In this document: positions 25,369 to 34,639 of the stretch, piece after piece
Position numbering within the stretch: the stretch's first letter is position 1
Layout of the letters: every line of letters starts with the position of its first letter
NCBI GenBank assembly: GCA_011523305.1
Contig: WTHB01000187.1
Location: 1-44,853, forward strand
Source of the DNA: Planctomycetaceae bacterium
GTDB lineage: Bacteria > Planctomycetota > Planctomycetia > Pirellulales > UBA1268
Direction of reading: 5' to 3'
DNA: 44,853 nt
Notes under the pieces: model-generated
What the model saw: only the letters and a program-made list of their open reading frames with translations
Databases searched by the model: none
Told to the model about the DNA's origin: nothing
Made by a program: the position numbers and the translations under genes

Positions 25369-26307
25369 ATGTCAAAGACGCTTGATTTAATTTCATACAG
25401 TGTTTGGGCAGATGGCCGGGAACTCCGCACGAAGCCGAATGACAGTGGGTATCTATATGCATCCCAATGGTCTGTGTTGATGGTTCTATGCCTTGGATTT
25501 CAATGGTTCTTCTTTGGCGGACAGACTGCATCAGGGCCGTCGGTGTCGTTGCCCGTGGAAGAACAACAGGAGCGAAGAGCAACCCTCAAGGAAGCGGAGT
25601 CGAGACTGGAGACGGAGTCGCAGGCGTTACGGAAGGCGACAGATCAGGCCAAAGGAAATGCGGTTCTAGGCCTCGGCGAGCTTGCGGAGATTACTCAGAG
25701 ACTCGCGCAGGCGAAGCAGGACGTCAACGCAGCACAAGCCGCGATCCCTAGGGAGCCAAAGCCGAAACCAATTGCGGCAGCACTCTACCGGCTCGTCCAG
25801 TGGGGGTTTGCGCTTTCCGCAGTTGCTCCTTTTGTTCTGTTGCAGGTTGTTCGCCCGAGGGTTCGGTTTGAGGGATTGCCGGGTGAGGGAAGTCTTTGCG
25901 TGGCAATTATTCCGAGGCTCTGGCAGTATGAGTTGCCTGTGCGTTTTTTTGGGGCTATTACCCCGGCCGTTGAACGGCTGGTGAAGATGCCGAGCCGGCG
26001 GTCTGCGTTACGGGGTGCTTCAGCGCAAGACGTTGGTTTCGTTTGGATGATTCGGCTGACGGCCCAGCCCACTGAAACAATGGCGAAGCAAGAGACGGAG
26101 TTTCGCATCAACATGTCGCTGGGGCACGACAAGGGGATCATTCAAAATCGGTTGCCCCAGCATGTCCGAGACGTGTTGCGTTTTTTTGAAGGCGTGACTG
26201 GTCTCAGGCACGAGCGTATTCTCGTGCAGGATGTTGTCGCCACGAACGCTAGTGAAGGCAGCCAGCGACTTCGGCTTGAGATTCTTCCTGCTGAAGGGCA
26301 GGCCTGA
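25369..26307 (+). CDS. Orphan membrane protein with a periplasmic or cytosolic coiled coil, unknown function
   Basis: A 312-residue protein I do not recognise. A hydrophobic segment at about residues 35-50 (VLMVLCLGFQWFFFG) is followed by a charged coiled coil (about 60-130, EEQQERRATLKEAESRLETES), a second membrane segment at about 145-165 (WGFALSAVAPFVLLQVV), then a soluble beta-rich domain. It thus looks like a two-helix hairpin with the coiled coil on one side. The ATG at 25369 has a GGGGAG just upstream; an in-frame ATG at 25357 is possible but has no ribosome site. Codon use is less GC-biased than in the flanking genes. No neighbour explains its role. Confidence 0.72.
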   Translation: MSKTLDLISYSVWADGRELRTKPNDSGYLYASQWSVLMVLCLGFQWFFFGGQTASGPSVSLPVEEQQERRATLKEAESRLETESQALRKATDQAKGNAVLGLGELAEITQRLAQAKQDVNAAQAAIPREPKPKPIAAALYRLVQWGFALSAVAPFVLLQVVRPRVRFEGLPGEGSLCVAIIPRLWQYELPVRFFGAITPAVERLVKMPSRRSALRGASAQDVGFVWMIRLTAQPTETMAKQETEFRINMSLGHDKGIIQNRLPQHVRDVLRFFEGVTGLRHERILVQDVVATNASEGSQRLRLEILPAEGQA

Positions 26308-26632
26308 GTCAGGGGTATGGCTCATTCGCGTTTCGAGGGTTTCCTTGGGGAGGCGGTGTCAGCAGAAGTGGGTTTAGTCGACTTTGCTGTTAGGAATGAG
26401 TCCAATCCAGCTTGTTGCATCCGAGGAATGCCCCCCGAACGTGGTGGCTGCAGGTCTTCTTCCGATAAACGGCAGCGGTTGTGCTACATGTGCCAGTCTG
26501 TCGGCGGACTGCCAGTGGATGAGCCGTGTGTCGTTGATGGCTTTGTGGGGTGCTAAGCGGTACCCTTGCGGGCGGTGGTCAGCATGCCAGGGGAGCAGGG
26601 AGGCAGTTCCCACAACCAGAGGGTGCTCTGTG
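26308..26632. other. 325-base stretch without a supported gene
   Basis: Only short overlapping frames are present here (the best is about 79 codons from 26317), with no ribosome site and no recognisable motif. I see no strong hairpin or repeat. It probably holds the promoter of the DUF1571 gene. Confidence 0.45.
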
Positions 26633-27538
26633 ATGTCTGCGGTAAATGTCTCCACAACGTCGGTGCGGTGTCTTCGTGGTTGTGTCGGTGGGCTGGTCGC
26701 GGCTGCCGTCTTGGCCGGTCATGTACTGGCCGCTCCTCCGCGGGCAACTGCGGTGACAGCGAATCGGCTGGCGGTGCCGGAGTCCGATGCGGCTGTGCCT
26801 CCACCACCCCCCAGTCCGCACCCGCTGGAGCCAGCGCTTGCACATGCGGCGCGGTCGCTTGCCTTTCTCACCACTGAGGTGCGGGACTATTCCTGTCGGG
26901 TTGTGAAACAGGAACGCATCGATGGCCGGCTGCAGCCGATGGAATTCATCGATGCCAAGGTCCGGCACCGTCGCGAGGCTGAGGGCGAGGTGATGCAACG
27001 GGCAGGACTCTACCTACACTTTCTAGCCCCGGCGGCGGTAGCCGATCGGGAGGTGCTCTGGGTGGAGGGCAGAAACAATGGTCGGATGACTGTCCGCCGA
27101 GGGGGCACCCGGTTTCAGTACCTCACCCTCGATCTCGATCCACGGGGGGACGCAGCCTTGCAGCACAGCCGCTATCCGGCCAGCGAGAGCGGCATGCTCG
27201 ACATGGTGCAGAAATTGATTGAGGTGGGCCGGGCCGACATGCAGTATGGCGAGTGTGAGGTGCGGTCTTTTGCCGGCGTGAAGCTCGATGGTCGACCGTG
27301 TGAATGCATTGAGGTGACCCATCCTCGCCGGCGGACACAATTCCGCTTTCATATTGCCCGCATATTCATTGACGATGAGTACCCGCTGCCGGTGCGGTAC
27401 GAAGCCTACGATTGGCCGACTGCCGACGAAGAACCGCCATTGGTGGAGCAATACACCTTCCAAAACGTCAAACTCAACGTGGGCTTCAACGACGCAGAGT
27501 TTGAGCGGGGCTACGCTGGCTATCGATTTCGGCCATAA
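26633..27538 (+). CDS. DUF1571-domain exported protein
   Basis: A 301-residue protein. The ATG at 26633 places a signal-like segment at residues about 15-35 (GGLVAAAVLAGHVLAAPP). After a Pro-rich linker the rest matches the planctomycete DUF1571 pattern: VRDYSCRVVKQERIDGRLQP, then FIDAKVRHRRE, LYLHFLAPAAVADREVLWVEG, and PVRYEAYDWP followed by a beta-rich end. Proteins of this family look like LolA/LolB-type beta half-barrels by pattern, but their function is unknown. Upstream in-frame ATGs (to 26384) lack both a ribosome site and a sensible signal peptide. The next gene starts about 50 bases downstream on the same strand. Confidence 0.85.
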   Translation: MSAVNVSTTSVRCLRGCVGGLVAAAVLAGHVLAAPPRATAVTANRLAVPESDAAVPPPPPSPHPLEPALAHAARSLAFLTTEVRDYSCRVVKQERIDGRLQPMEFIDAKVRHRREAEGEVMQRAGLYLHFLAPAAVADREVLWVEGRNNGRMTVRRGGTRFQYLTLDLDPRGDAALQHSRYPASESGMLDMVQKLIEVGRADMQYGECEVRSFAGVKLDGRPCECIEVTHPRRRTQFRFHIARIFIDDEYPLPVRYEAYDWPTADEEPPLVEQYTFQNVKLNVGFNDAEFERGYAGYRFRP

Positions 27539-27591
27539 TGTCGGCTGGCTTCCCAGATCTGTCGTCGTGAGAGCGGGCCCTGAAGGTACTG

Positions 27592-29427
27592 ATGAGAGCG
27601 TTGCTTCGAACCGCGTGCACCACCCTGCGAAGACGGTGGCGAGACCTCTTTCTTGCGGATCTGTTCTTCAAGGCGATCGCCTTTGCCGTGCTTACCCCCT
27701 TGGCCGTGGCGGTGGTGCAGGGCATCCTTTGGCTGACTGGCAGCAGGGTGCTGGCTGATGCCGATATTCTCGTCGCCTGCCTCAATCCGGTGGGTGCGGT
27801 GGGGGCGGTTGTCATCGCGGCAGTCTGGCTGGGCATCACGGCCCTTGAGGTCGCGACCTTGTTGGCGATGCTGACGCAGGCTCCGGGCGGGGGGCTGGCC
27901 CAAGCGATGTGGCTTGTCTGGGCCCACGGTGCCGCACTCTTCCGCCTGGCGGGACAGCTAGTCGTCACGGCGGTTCTGGTGGCGGTCCCGTTTGCGCTTA
28001 TGGCCGCTGCCGCCGCGTGGCTGCTGCTTGGTGAGGCGGACATCAACTACTACCTCAGTGAGCGGCCGCCGGCCTTTCAGGTGGCCCTTGTGGTGGCGGC
28101 TTGCCTTGGGCTTGGCCTCGCGGCAGTGATCCTGCGGATTTTTGCGGGGTGGCTGCTTGCGGTTCCGCTGGTGCTGGTTGGACGGCTGCAGCCCCGAGAG
28201 GCAATGCGGGAAAGCCGCCGGAAGCTTGTCGGGCGTGAGCGGCAGGCGTTCGGGCTACTGGCTGGTTGGGCTGCGCTGGTGTTCCTGCTGACGGGCCTGG
28301 CCTCTGGTGTGGTGGTGGCGGTGGCGAGAGAGCTGCTTCCCCTCGTCAGTGGGAATCTGCCCGTGCTGATCGCTGCGGTTGGAGCCACCCTGCTGGCATG
28401 GACACTGATTCATCTCGTGGTGAATCTTCTGGCCGTCACCAGCTTTGCGGTGTTGCTTGATGCGGCTGCCAGGGCGGTGCTGCCGGCGCACGAACTCTCG
28501 GTGCCTCAGCCAGTTGCGGCCGGTCCGTCCGTGTGGAGCGGGTTGCGATCGCCTCGTGGTCTGGTGCTGGTGGCAGGGATCGGCTGCCTGGTCGCCATCG
28601 TCAGTGGTGTTGTGGCGGTTCGCAGCGTCAGCCTGAGCGATTCAGTCGAAGTGATGGGCCACCGAGGGGCGGCGGGCCTTGCTCCTGAGAACACCCTTGC
28701 AGCCGTTGATGCAGCGATTGCTGCCGGTGCCGACTGGATTGAGATCGACGTCCAAGAGTCAGCCGACGGCGAGGTGATCGTGATTCACGACAGTGATTTC
28801 ATGAAACTTGCCGGTGTTGCCACGAAGGTCTGGAGTGCGACCGGTGATGACCTTGCCACGATCGATGTTGGCAGTCGGTTTGGGCCAGCCTACGCCGGGG
28901 AACGCGTGCCGACCCTGCGCGAGGTGCTCACTCGGTGCCGGGGCCGCATCGGAGTCAATATTGAGTTGAAGTCCTATGGACATGGGCAGCGTCTTGAACA
29001 GCGAGTGGTTGAGATCGTAGAGACCCATGGAGATCCTGCCGACGTGCTACTGATGTCCCTAAAGCCGGCGGTAGTCAGCAAGGTCAAGGCGTTGCGGCCC
29101 GCCTGGCGGGCGGGGCTGCTGCTGTCGGTTGCCGTGGGGGATGTCGCGGGACTCGAGGCTGATTTCCTGGCAGTGAATGCCCTGTTTGTCAGCCGCCCGT
29201 TTGTGCAGCAGGCGCATAAGGCAGGCAAGGAGGTCTTTGCATGGACGGTCAATGACCCGGCCGCGGTCTCCCGGATGATTGGGCGTGGTGTTGATGGCGT
29301 GATAACGGATCGGCCTGATATTGCACGGCAGGTGCTTGCTGACCGCGCCGGCTATAGCCCCGTGGAACGGCTCCTCGTTGAGGTCGCTGAATATCTTGGC
29401 GTGCCAACGGCGAGTCTTGGGCAGTAG
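27592..29427 (+). CDS. Membrane-anchored glycerophosphodiester phosphodiesterase
   Basis: A 611-residue protein. Residues 1-345 form a membrane domain with about seven hydrophobic helices, as in GDPD proteins with the YckC/GlpQ-type membrane module. Residues about 350-595 are a TIM-barrel GDPD catalytic domain: H357 in GHRGAAGLAPENT, E384 and D386 in WIEIDVQ, and H399 in VIHDSDF, followed by NIELKSYG and the closing WTVNDP...GVDGVITDRPD. The family cleaves glycerophosphodiesters such as glycerophosphoethanolamine to glycerol 3-phosphate and an alcohol. The membrane domain may position it on phospholipids or lipoteichoic-acid-like substrates. An AAGG box lies about seven bases before the ATG. 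It follows the DUF1571 gene closely. Confidence 0.93.
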   Translation: MRALLRTACTTLRRRWRDLFLADLFFKAIAFAVLTPLAVAVVQGILWLTGSRVLADADILVACLNPVGAVGAVVIAAVWLGITALEVATLLAMLTQAPGGGLAQAMWLVWAHGAALFRLAGQLVVTAVLVAVPFALMAAAAAWLLLGEADINYYLSERPPAFQVALVVAACLGLGLAAVILRIFAGWLLAVPLVLVGRLQPREAMRESRRKLVGRERQAFGLLAGWAALVFLLTGLASGVVVAVARELLPLVSGNLPVLIAAVGATLLAWTLIHLVVNLLAVTSFAVLLDAAARAVLPAHELSVPQPVAAGPSVWSGLRSPRGLVLVAGIGCLVAIVSGVVAVRSVSLSDSVEVMGHRGAAGLAPENTLAAVDAAIAAGADWIEIDVQESADGEVIVIHDSDFMKLAGVATKVWSATGDDLATIDVGSRFGPAYAGERVPTLREVLTRCRGRIGVNIELKSYGHGQRLEQRVVEIVETHGDPADVLLMSLKPAVVSKVKALRPAWRAGLLLSVAVGDVAGLEADFLAVNALFVSRPFVQQAHKAGKEVFAWTVNDPAAVSRMIGRGVDGVITDRPDIARQVLADRAGYSPVERLLVEVAEYLGVPTASLGQ

Positions 29428-29553
29428 TGCGCGACCCAATGGCCTGAATCCGAGAAAGGTGATGGGGAAAGTCAGCAATTGAGAGTCAGGCTCACCTCTC
29501 ATACCATTGATGATTCACAGTAGCTCTCGTTTACCTAGATAAAGGGGCAATGC

Positions 29554-31200
29554 ATGAAAATGAAATCGCGTCTCGATTGGATGGCGACGTGTGGCAAGGG
29601 CTGCTGGCACTGGTTGCGTGCCAGCGGGTTTGCGCTGTTAGGTATTCTGTGCGCGAGTGAAATGCCCTACGAATTGGCTTTTGCAGCAGACCCAACTCCG
29701 CCGTTTCGATATGAGGCTACATGGGAGTCACTCGACTCTCGCCCCCTTCCGGCATGGTTTTCTGACGCCAAGTTCGGGATTTTTATTCATTGGGGTTTGT
29801 ATTCCGTTCCTGCCTGGTCGCCTCGTGGAACATACGCAGAGTGGTACTGGCATTCAAAAGACGGAATTCCAGGAAAGCATGCTGCGAAGGTCGCAAGATC
29901 AAACGCGGTGAATGAGTTCCACAATCGTGTTTATGGCAAGGATTTTGCCTACGAAGACTTTCGGCCGCTTTTTACGTGTGAGTTATTTGACCCCGCACAA
30001 TGGGCAAAAATTTTCCGCCGAAGTGGTGCAAAGTACGTTGTGCTGACGTCAAAGCATCACGACGGCTACTGCCTATGGCCAAGTGTTGAAGCGTCGAAAA
30101 GTTTTGATATGGCATGGAACAGTGCCGAGTCGGGCCCCCATCGTGACCTTGTTGGAGATCTTACGGCTGCGGTGCGGGCTGAGGGCCTCAAGATGGGCCT
30201 GTATTACTCGATCTGGGATTGGTTCAACCCGTATTGGCCGGAATCGCTCCAGTCCTACGGTGGAAATAAGCCGGTCTCAGAGGAAAGTGACGCAGCCCGT
30301 CAGCGGTATATTCGTGAGGTCATGTATCCACAATTCAAACAACTTGTGCGGAACTATCACCCCTCGTTGATTTTCTCTGACGGGGATTGGTGGTTGGATG
30401 ATGAGAAGTGGGAGACAAAACCGCTATTGGCATGGCTCTTTAATAATGCTCCCAATAAAGACGAGGTGGTCATCAATGATAGATGGGGAAAGGTGCGGGG
30501 TGTGCATGGTGGCTATTACACGACCGAATACGGTGCTGGTTTTGATGATCCAACCGTCGCCTGGGAAGAGAATCGTGGGATTGGAATGTCGTTTGGGCTG
30601 AATCGAGAAGAGACCTATGACGACTACAATTCTGCAGAACAGCTGATCTTGATGCTTGTTGATACAGTTTCACGTGGGGGAAACCTTTTGCTCGATGTCG
30701 GTCCGACGCATGATGGGCGCATTCCGGTGATCATGGAGGAACGCCTTTCTGAGATCGGGAGCTGGTTGGAGGTGAACGGAGAGGCAATCTATGGCACTCG
30801 ACGATGGGTTGTTGATGCTCAGTGGAGCGAGGGAAAGCGGCCAGAATTCACCAAGGAAGACCATCATTCCGGCGTGGCTCTACGGGAGTCAACAATTGAA
30901 CCGAAGTCTGGCAATGCAGCTCGGACTGCTATGTTCACACGGAAAGGTGACACGCTTTATGCGATGACTCCTGGGTGGCCGAAAGGAGATCACATTGTAA
31001 TTCAGGGGGTGAGGGCATCGACTGAGACGAACGTTTCCCTGCTTGGTTGTGAGCGGGCATTGTCTTGGAAGCAGCAAGGCAATTCAGTCAGAGTCGATCT
31101 ACGTACAGTCGGTATTCATGACCTGCCGTGCGAATATGTTTTTGTCTTCCGGCTGGAAAAAGTCTCCCCAGTTGATATTGCCAAGGAAGGAGCAGAGTGA
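29554..31200 (+). CDS. Alpha-L-fucosidase, GH29 (first of three)
   Basis: A 548-residue exported enzyme with a signal peptide at about residues 22-46 (FALLGILCASEMPYELAFAADP). GH29 marks are WFSDAKFGIFIHWGLYSVPAW, VLTSKHHDGYCLWPS and GVGVR-like later loops. The putative nucleophile is D276 in LIFSDGDWW, aligned with the GH29 nucleophile in the strand after HPSL. The C-terminal 100 residues are a small beta domain. GH29 enzymes remove terminal alpha-L-fucose with retention. It carries an AAAGGGG box and starts a tandem run of three GH29 genes three bases apart from the next. The region is visibly less GC-rich than the housekeeping genes, which may reflect acquisition or relaxed codon bias. Confidence 0.95.
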   Translation: MKMKSRLDWMATCGKGCWHWLRASGFALLGILCASEMPYELAFAADPTPPFRYEATWESLDSRPLPAWFSDAKFGIFIHWGLYSVPAWSPRGTYAEWYWHSKDGIPGKHAAKVARSNAVNEFHNRVYGKDFAYEDFRPLFTCELFDPAQWAKIFRRSGAKYVVLTSKHHDGYCLWPSVEASKSFDMAWNSAESGPHRDLVGDLTAAVRAEGLKMGLYYSIWDWFNPYWPESLQSYGGNKPVSEESDAARQRYIREVMYPQFKQLVRNYHPSLIFSDGDWWLDDEKWETKPLLAWLFNNAPNKDEVVINDRWGKVRGVHGGYYTTEYGAGFDDPTVAWEENRGIGMSFGLNREETYDDYNSAEQLILMLVDTVSRGGNLLLDVGPTHDGRIPVIMEERLSEIGSWLEVNGEAIYGTRRWVVDAQWSEGKRPEFTKEDHHSGVALRESTIEPKSGNAARTAMFTRKGDTLYAMTPGWPKGDHIVIQGVRASTETNVSLLGCERALSWKQQGNSVRVDLRTVGIHDLPCEYVFVFRLEKVSPVDIAKEGAE

Positions 31201-31203
31201 GCG

Positions 31204-32712
31204 ATGCGAATACGGCGGAGTTTTGTCGCGTGTTGTTTTGCAATTCTTGTTGTGTGCTTGAGCAGCAGCGGTCGGGCTCATGCTGAGGGGCAGTTTGAGC
31301 CCACAATCGATTCGCTCCAGAAGTACACATGTCCCGATTGGTTTCGTGACGCGAAGTTCGGGATCTACCTGCACTGGGGTCCCTATTCTGTCGCTGAACG
31401 TGGTGAGTGGTACGCCCGACGCCTTTACGAGGAAGGCAGTGAGGAATACGTCCATCATCTCAAGCACTACGGACATCCATCGGAAGTTGGTTACAAAGAC
31501 CTGATCCCGCTGTGGAAAGCTGAGCGGTTCGATCCCGATGCGCTATTAGCGATCTTTCGTCAGGCCGGGGCGAAATACTTCACTCCTTGTGCCGTTCATC
31601 ACGACAATTTCGATCTTTGGAATTCACCACACCAAAAGTGGAACGCCGTCAACATGGGGCCGGAGAAAGACCTCATTGGCATGTGGCGAGCGGCCACCCT
31701 GAAAGCAGGTCTTCGTTTTGGCGTGACGACACACCTATCGCGGAGCTACAGTTGGCTCAATGTGGCAAACCAGACGGACCAAGGTGGTGCTAAAAAGGGG
31801 GTGCCCTATGATGGTGGCCAGGGGCGGGGAAAAGGCCTTTATCCGCCGAATGATGGGCAGAGTACCCACCCGCGGGCTCCGCTGAACGCGCCAAAACAGT
31901 GGAGAGACCAGTGGAGCAGGCGGCTTCGTCAACTGGTCGATGACTATCAGCCGGATGTTTTGTATTTCGACTGTGCCGTGCCTTTTCGAGGAGATGATGA
32001 GGGGCGTACGGGCCTAGGTGTTTTAGCGCACTATTACAATAGACGCCCCGAGGGCGTCATGTGTATGAAAGAGCGTCCTTGGCAGGGACTTTATGCCGAT
32101 GGAATTGCCACGCTTGATTTCGAAAGAGGCAAGGCCAGCCACATCCTGTCGGAGCCTTGGCAGACGGACGACTCAATCGGCTCGTGGGGATATGACACTC
32201 GAAAGCCGTATACGACGTCAGATCTACAGATCGACAAACTTATCGATATTGTCAGCAAAAATGGGAATTTGCTCCTCAATATCCCAATTCGTGCTGACGG
32301 TACTCTCGATGAGACTGCAACGGCGATTCTCAAGGACATGGGGAAATGGTTTCAGGTAAACGGCGAGGGCATCTACGGCACAAGACCCTGGTTCTATTTT
32401 GGTGAAGGAAAAGTCAACGAGATCCCCCATTTCGTTGAGCAGTCGCCATTCACATTTCGTGATATTCGGTACACCAAAAAGGGAAATGCCTTGTATGCAT
32501 TTGTGCTGAAGTGGCCACCGAAGCACAAAGATTTCGTGGAGTTTCAGCTACTCGCGGGCGGCAATCAGCGGCTGTCGAAGATCAAGTCGGTTGAGTTGCT
32601 TGGCTATGAGGAAGACTTGGTGTGGGAGCGTCATCCCGATGGTCTACGGGTATTTTTTCCCAGCAAGCCCCCCACAGACTTTGCCCACTGCTTAAAGATA
32701 GAAATTGAGTGA
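31204..32712 (+). CDS. Alpha-L-fucosidase, GH29 (second of three)
   Basis: A 502-residue exported enzyme with a signal peptide MRIRRSFVACCFAILVVCLS, cleaved near AHAEG. GH29 marks are DWFRDAKFGIYLHWGPYSVAE, YFTPCAVHHDNFDLWNS and ISGNGNLLLN-type ending (DIVSKNGNLLLNIP). The putative nucleophile is D256 in VLYFDCAVPF. It is more similar to the third copy than to the first, by motif. It starts three bases after the first fucosidase stop, so it is translated from the same mRNA. The substrate is probably a fucose-containing glycan; linkage cannot be told from sequence. Confidence 0.95.
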   Translation: MRIRRSFVACCFAILVVCLSSSGRAHAEGQFEPTIDSLQKYTCPDWFRDAKFGIYLHWGPYSVAERGEWYARRLYEEGSEEYVHHLKHYGHPSEVGYKDLIPLWKAERFDPDALLAIFRQAGAKYFTPCAVHHDNFDLWNSPHQKWNAVNMGPEKDLIGMWRAATLKAGLRFGVTTHLSRSYSWLNVANQTDQGGAKKGVPYDGGQGRGKGLYPPNDGQSTHPRAPLNAPKQWRDQWSRRLRQLVDDYQPDVLYFDCAVPFRGDDEGRTGLGVLAHYYNRRPEGVMCMKERPWQGLYADGIATLDFERGKASHILSEPWQTDDSIGSWGYDTRKPYTTSDLQIDKLIDIVSKNGNLLLNIPIRADGTLDETATAILKDMGKWFQVNGEGIYGTRPWFYFGEGKVNEIPHFVEQSPFTFRDIRYTKKGNALYAFVLKWPPKHKDFVEFQLLAGGNQRLSKIKSVELLGYEEDLVWERHPDGLRVFFPSKPPTDFAHCLKIEIE

Positions 32713-32748
32713 GACGCGTCTGGTTGCTTAGGAAAAGGTGAATCGCGC

Positions 32749-34359
32749 ATGCGAAATCGTAGTGGTGTGTTGTTTGTTTGTGGAATTTCAGCCCTTCACG
32801 CATTGCTTGTATCGCAAGCCTTCGCCGAGCCGTTCTTTCCGGAATGGAAATCTCTTGCTCGACATGAACAAGCACCGGACTGGTTCCGTGATGCGAAATT
32901 TGGCATCTACTTCCACTGGGGGCCTTATTCAGTCCCGGCGTTTGGGAATGAGCATTACCCCCGCACGATGTACGGGCACGTGAGTGGAAAATCACCCCAG
33001 CCACAGAAAGCAGTCGTAGCAGGGATTGGTTTTCAGACATATCGCGAACACGAATTTCACATCCGTCATTACGGTCAGCCAAAAGATTTTGAGTACCACG
33101 ACTTTTTTCCGCTCTTTACGGCCAAGTCATTCAATGCCGAAGAGTGGGCTGACCTGTTCTTTTTGGCAGGGGCAAAGTTCGCTGGGCCTGTCGCAATGCA
33201 CCACGATGGGTTCGCTATGTGGGACTCTCAAGTAACGCCATGGAATAGCGTTGCCCTTGGACCTCGAAGAGATATTGTTGGTGAGATTGCTCACGCCATT
33301 CGAAAGCGTGGGATGAAGCTGATTACAACGTTTCATCACGCAAAATTAGGACGAGCAGCTGAGTCGGATCCGCAGAAGCATCGCTGGCATTATCTTGGGC
33401 GTCAGAAGTATTTTGAGCGTGTTGCCCCAGAGCGGCTCTCTCAAGGAGGGGCAGCGCTGGAAAAGCTCTATGGGACAATGCCATGGCAAGAGTTTTTATC
33501 GCTCTGGAAAGAGTTGCTCGCGGAAGTTGTCGATTTGTATGAGCCCGACATTGTTTGGTTTGACTCGTGGCTCGATCGGATTCCATCAGCAACCCAGCGG
33601 GAGTTTCTCTCCTACTACTTCAATAAGGCGGCAGAGTCTGGAAGAAAGGTGGTCGTAACTTACAAGCAGGAAGACTTGCCAGCGGGCATCGGTGTTGTTG
33701 ATTTTGAAAAGGGACGACTTGATCAGTCAACAGACTTTTCATGGCTCACAGATGACACCATCAGCGCGGGTTCCTGGACGACGACTGGAAGCTGGTCCTA
33801 CACGGAAGAGCTTGATATTAAGCCGGCCAAAGAATTGGTGCATACGCTAGTTGATATCGTCAGCAAAAACGGAAACCTGCTGCTCAATGTGTCGCCGACT
33901 GCTGAGGGGACCATTCCAGAGGCTCAGCGTTCAAGTTTGCTTCAGATGGGAGAGTGGCTTCGTGCGAATGGAGAGGCCATTTATGGCACACGTCCTTACC
34001 GTATCTATGGCGAAGGTCCGAAGCGGTTAGAGACAAGCGGGCACTTCGTTGAGATGAGCGGGGAGTATACAAGTGAGAATATTCGGTTCACGCAACGGGG
34101 GGATGTGATCTATGCGATTCAGCTCGGGTGGCCAGGCTCAGAGCGACAGGTGAAGGTCAAAAGCCTCGGAAAACTGGCAACGCAAGACCTTTTGATCCGT
34201 CGTGTGTCGGTGCTCGATTCCCCAGAGGCTATTGAGTGGGTGCATGCAGACGACGCACTCGTCGTGACCGCTCCTTTTGTTGCCCCAAATAAAATTGCGC
34301 TGTGCTTCAAGATCGAGACGCAGGTGATTGAGGAGGGGGCGAGAGCGGGCAGTCAATAA
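32749..34359 (+). CDS. Alpha-L-fucosidase, GH29 (third of three)
   Basis: A 536-residue exported enzyme with a signal peptide about 1-26 (cleavage near SQAFAEP). It has APDWFRDAKFGIYFHWGPYSVPAF, FAGPVAMHHDGFAMWDS, the putative nucleophile D272 in IVWFDSWLD, and the conserved DIVSKNGNLLLNVSPTAEG before the C-terminal domain. An AGGAAAAGG box precedes the ATG, and the gene starts 36 bases after the second fucosidase. Three adjacent divergent GH29 copies suggest different fucose linkages rather than simple dosage; that is inference. Confidence 0.95.
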   Translation: MRNRSGVLFVCGISALHALLVSQAFAEPFFPEWKSLARHEQAPDWFRDAKFGIYFHWGPYSVPAFGNEHYPRTMYGHVSGKSPQPQKAVVAGIGFQTYREHEFHIRHYGQPKDFEYHDFFPLFTAKSFNAEEWADLFFLAGAKFAGPVAMHHDGFAMWDSQVTPWNSVALGPRRDIVGEIAHAIRKRGMKLITTFHHAKLGRAAESDPQKHRWHYLGRQKYFERVAPERLSQGGAALEKLYGTMPWQEFLSLWKELLAEVVDLYEPDIVWFDSWLDRIPSATQREFLSYYFNKAAESGRKVVVTYKQEDLPAGIGVVDFEKGRLDQSTDFSWLTDDTISAGSWTTTGSWSYTEELDIKPAKELVHTLVDIVSKNGNLLLNVSPTAEGTIPEAQRSSLLQMGEWLRANGEAIYGTRPYRIYGEGPKRLETSGHFVEMSGEYTSENIRFTQRGDVIYAIQLGWPGSERQVKVKSLGKLATQDLLIRRVSVLDSPEAIEWVHADDALVVTAPFVAPNKIALCFKIETQVIEEGARAGSQ

Positions 34360-34639
34360 GTGTCGCGAGGAGGCGTAGGGAAAAGTGCATTCCTTTTCTT
34401 CGTGGGCCGGGTTTTTTTCTGCCGACTTCAAATTGAGTCGGTGCGCCCGTGTCAGTAATGCAATTTGACAATGCCAACAGATGGTGGCCATCTGCTCGCA
34501 TGCTGTCAGCGATGCGTACTGAATGCAGGGTTTTAGGGAATTCTGAGGAGAAAAATAATAAAAACTCGCTTGCGACCTTTTCAGGAGGACACTCAATGTT
34601 CGTCCCCGACCGCGTGTTTCAACTTTGAGAGATGTGCCG
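34360..34639. other. Intergenic region between the third fucosidase and a sulfatase
   Basis: About 280 bases without a gene. A weak hairpin GAAAAG (34380-34385) / CTTTTC (34393-34398) followed by a T7 run (34412-34418) could end the fucosidase transcript. AT-rich sequence near 34545-34565 could hold the promoter of the sulfatase. Confidence 0.4.

Noticed and set aside
26317-26556. A short possible gene of 79 codons
   Set aside because: There is no ribosome site, no motif, and it overlaps other short frames; nothing supports translation.
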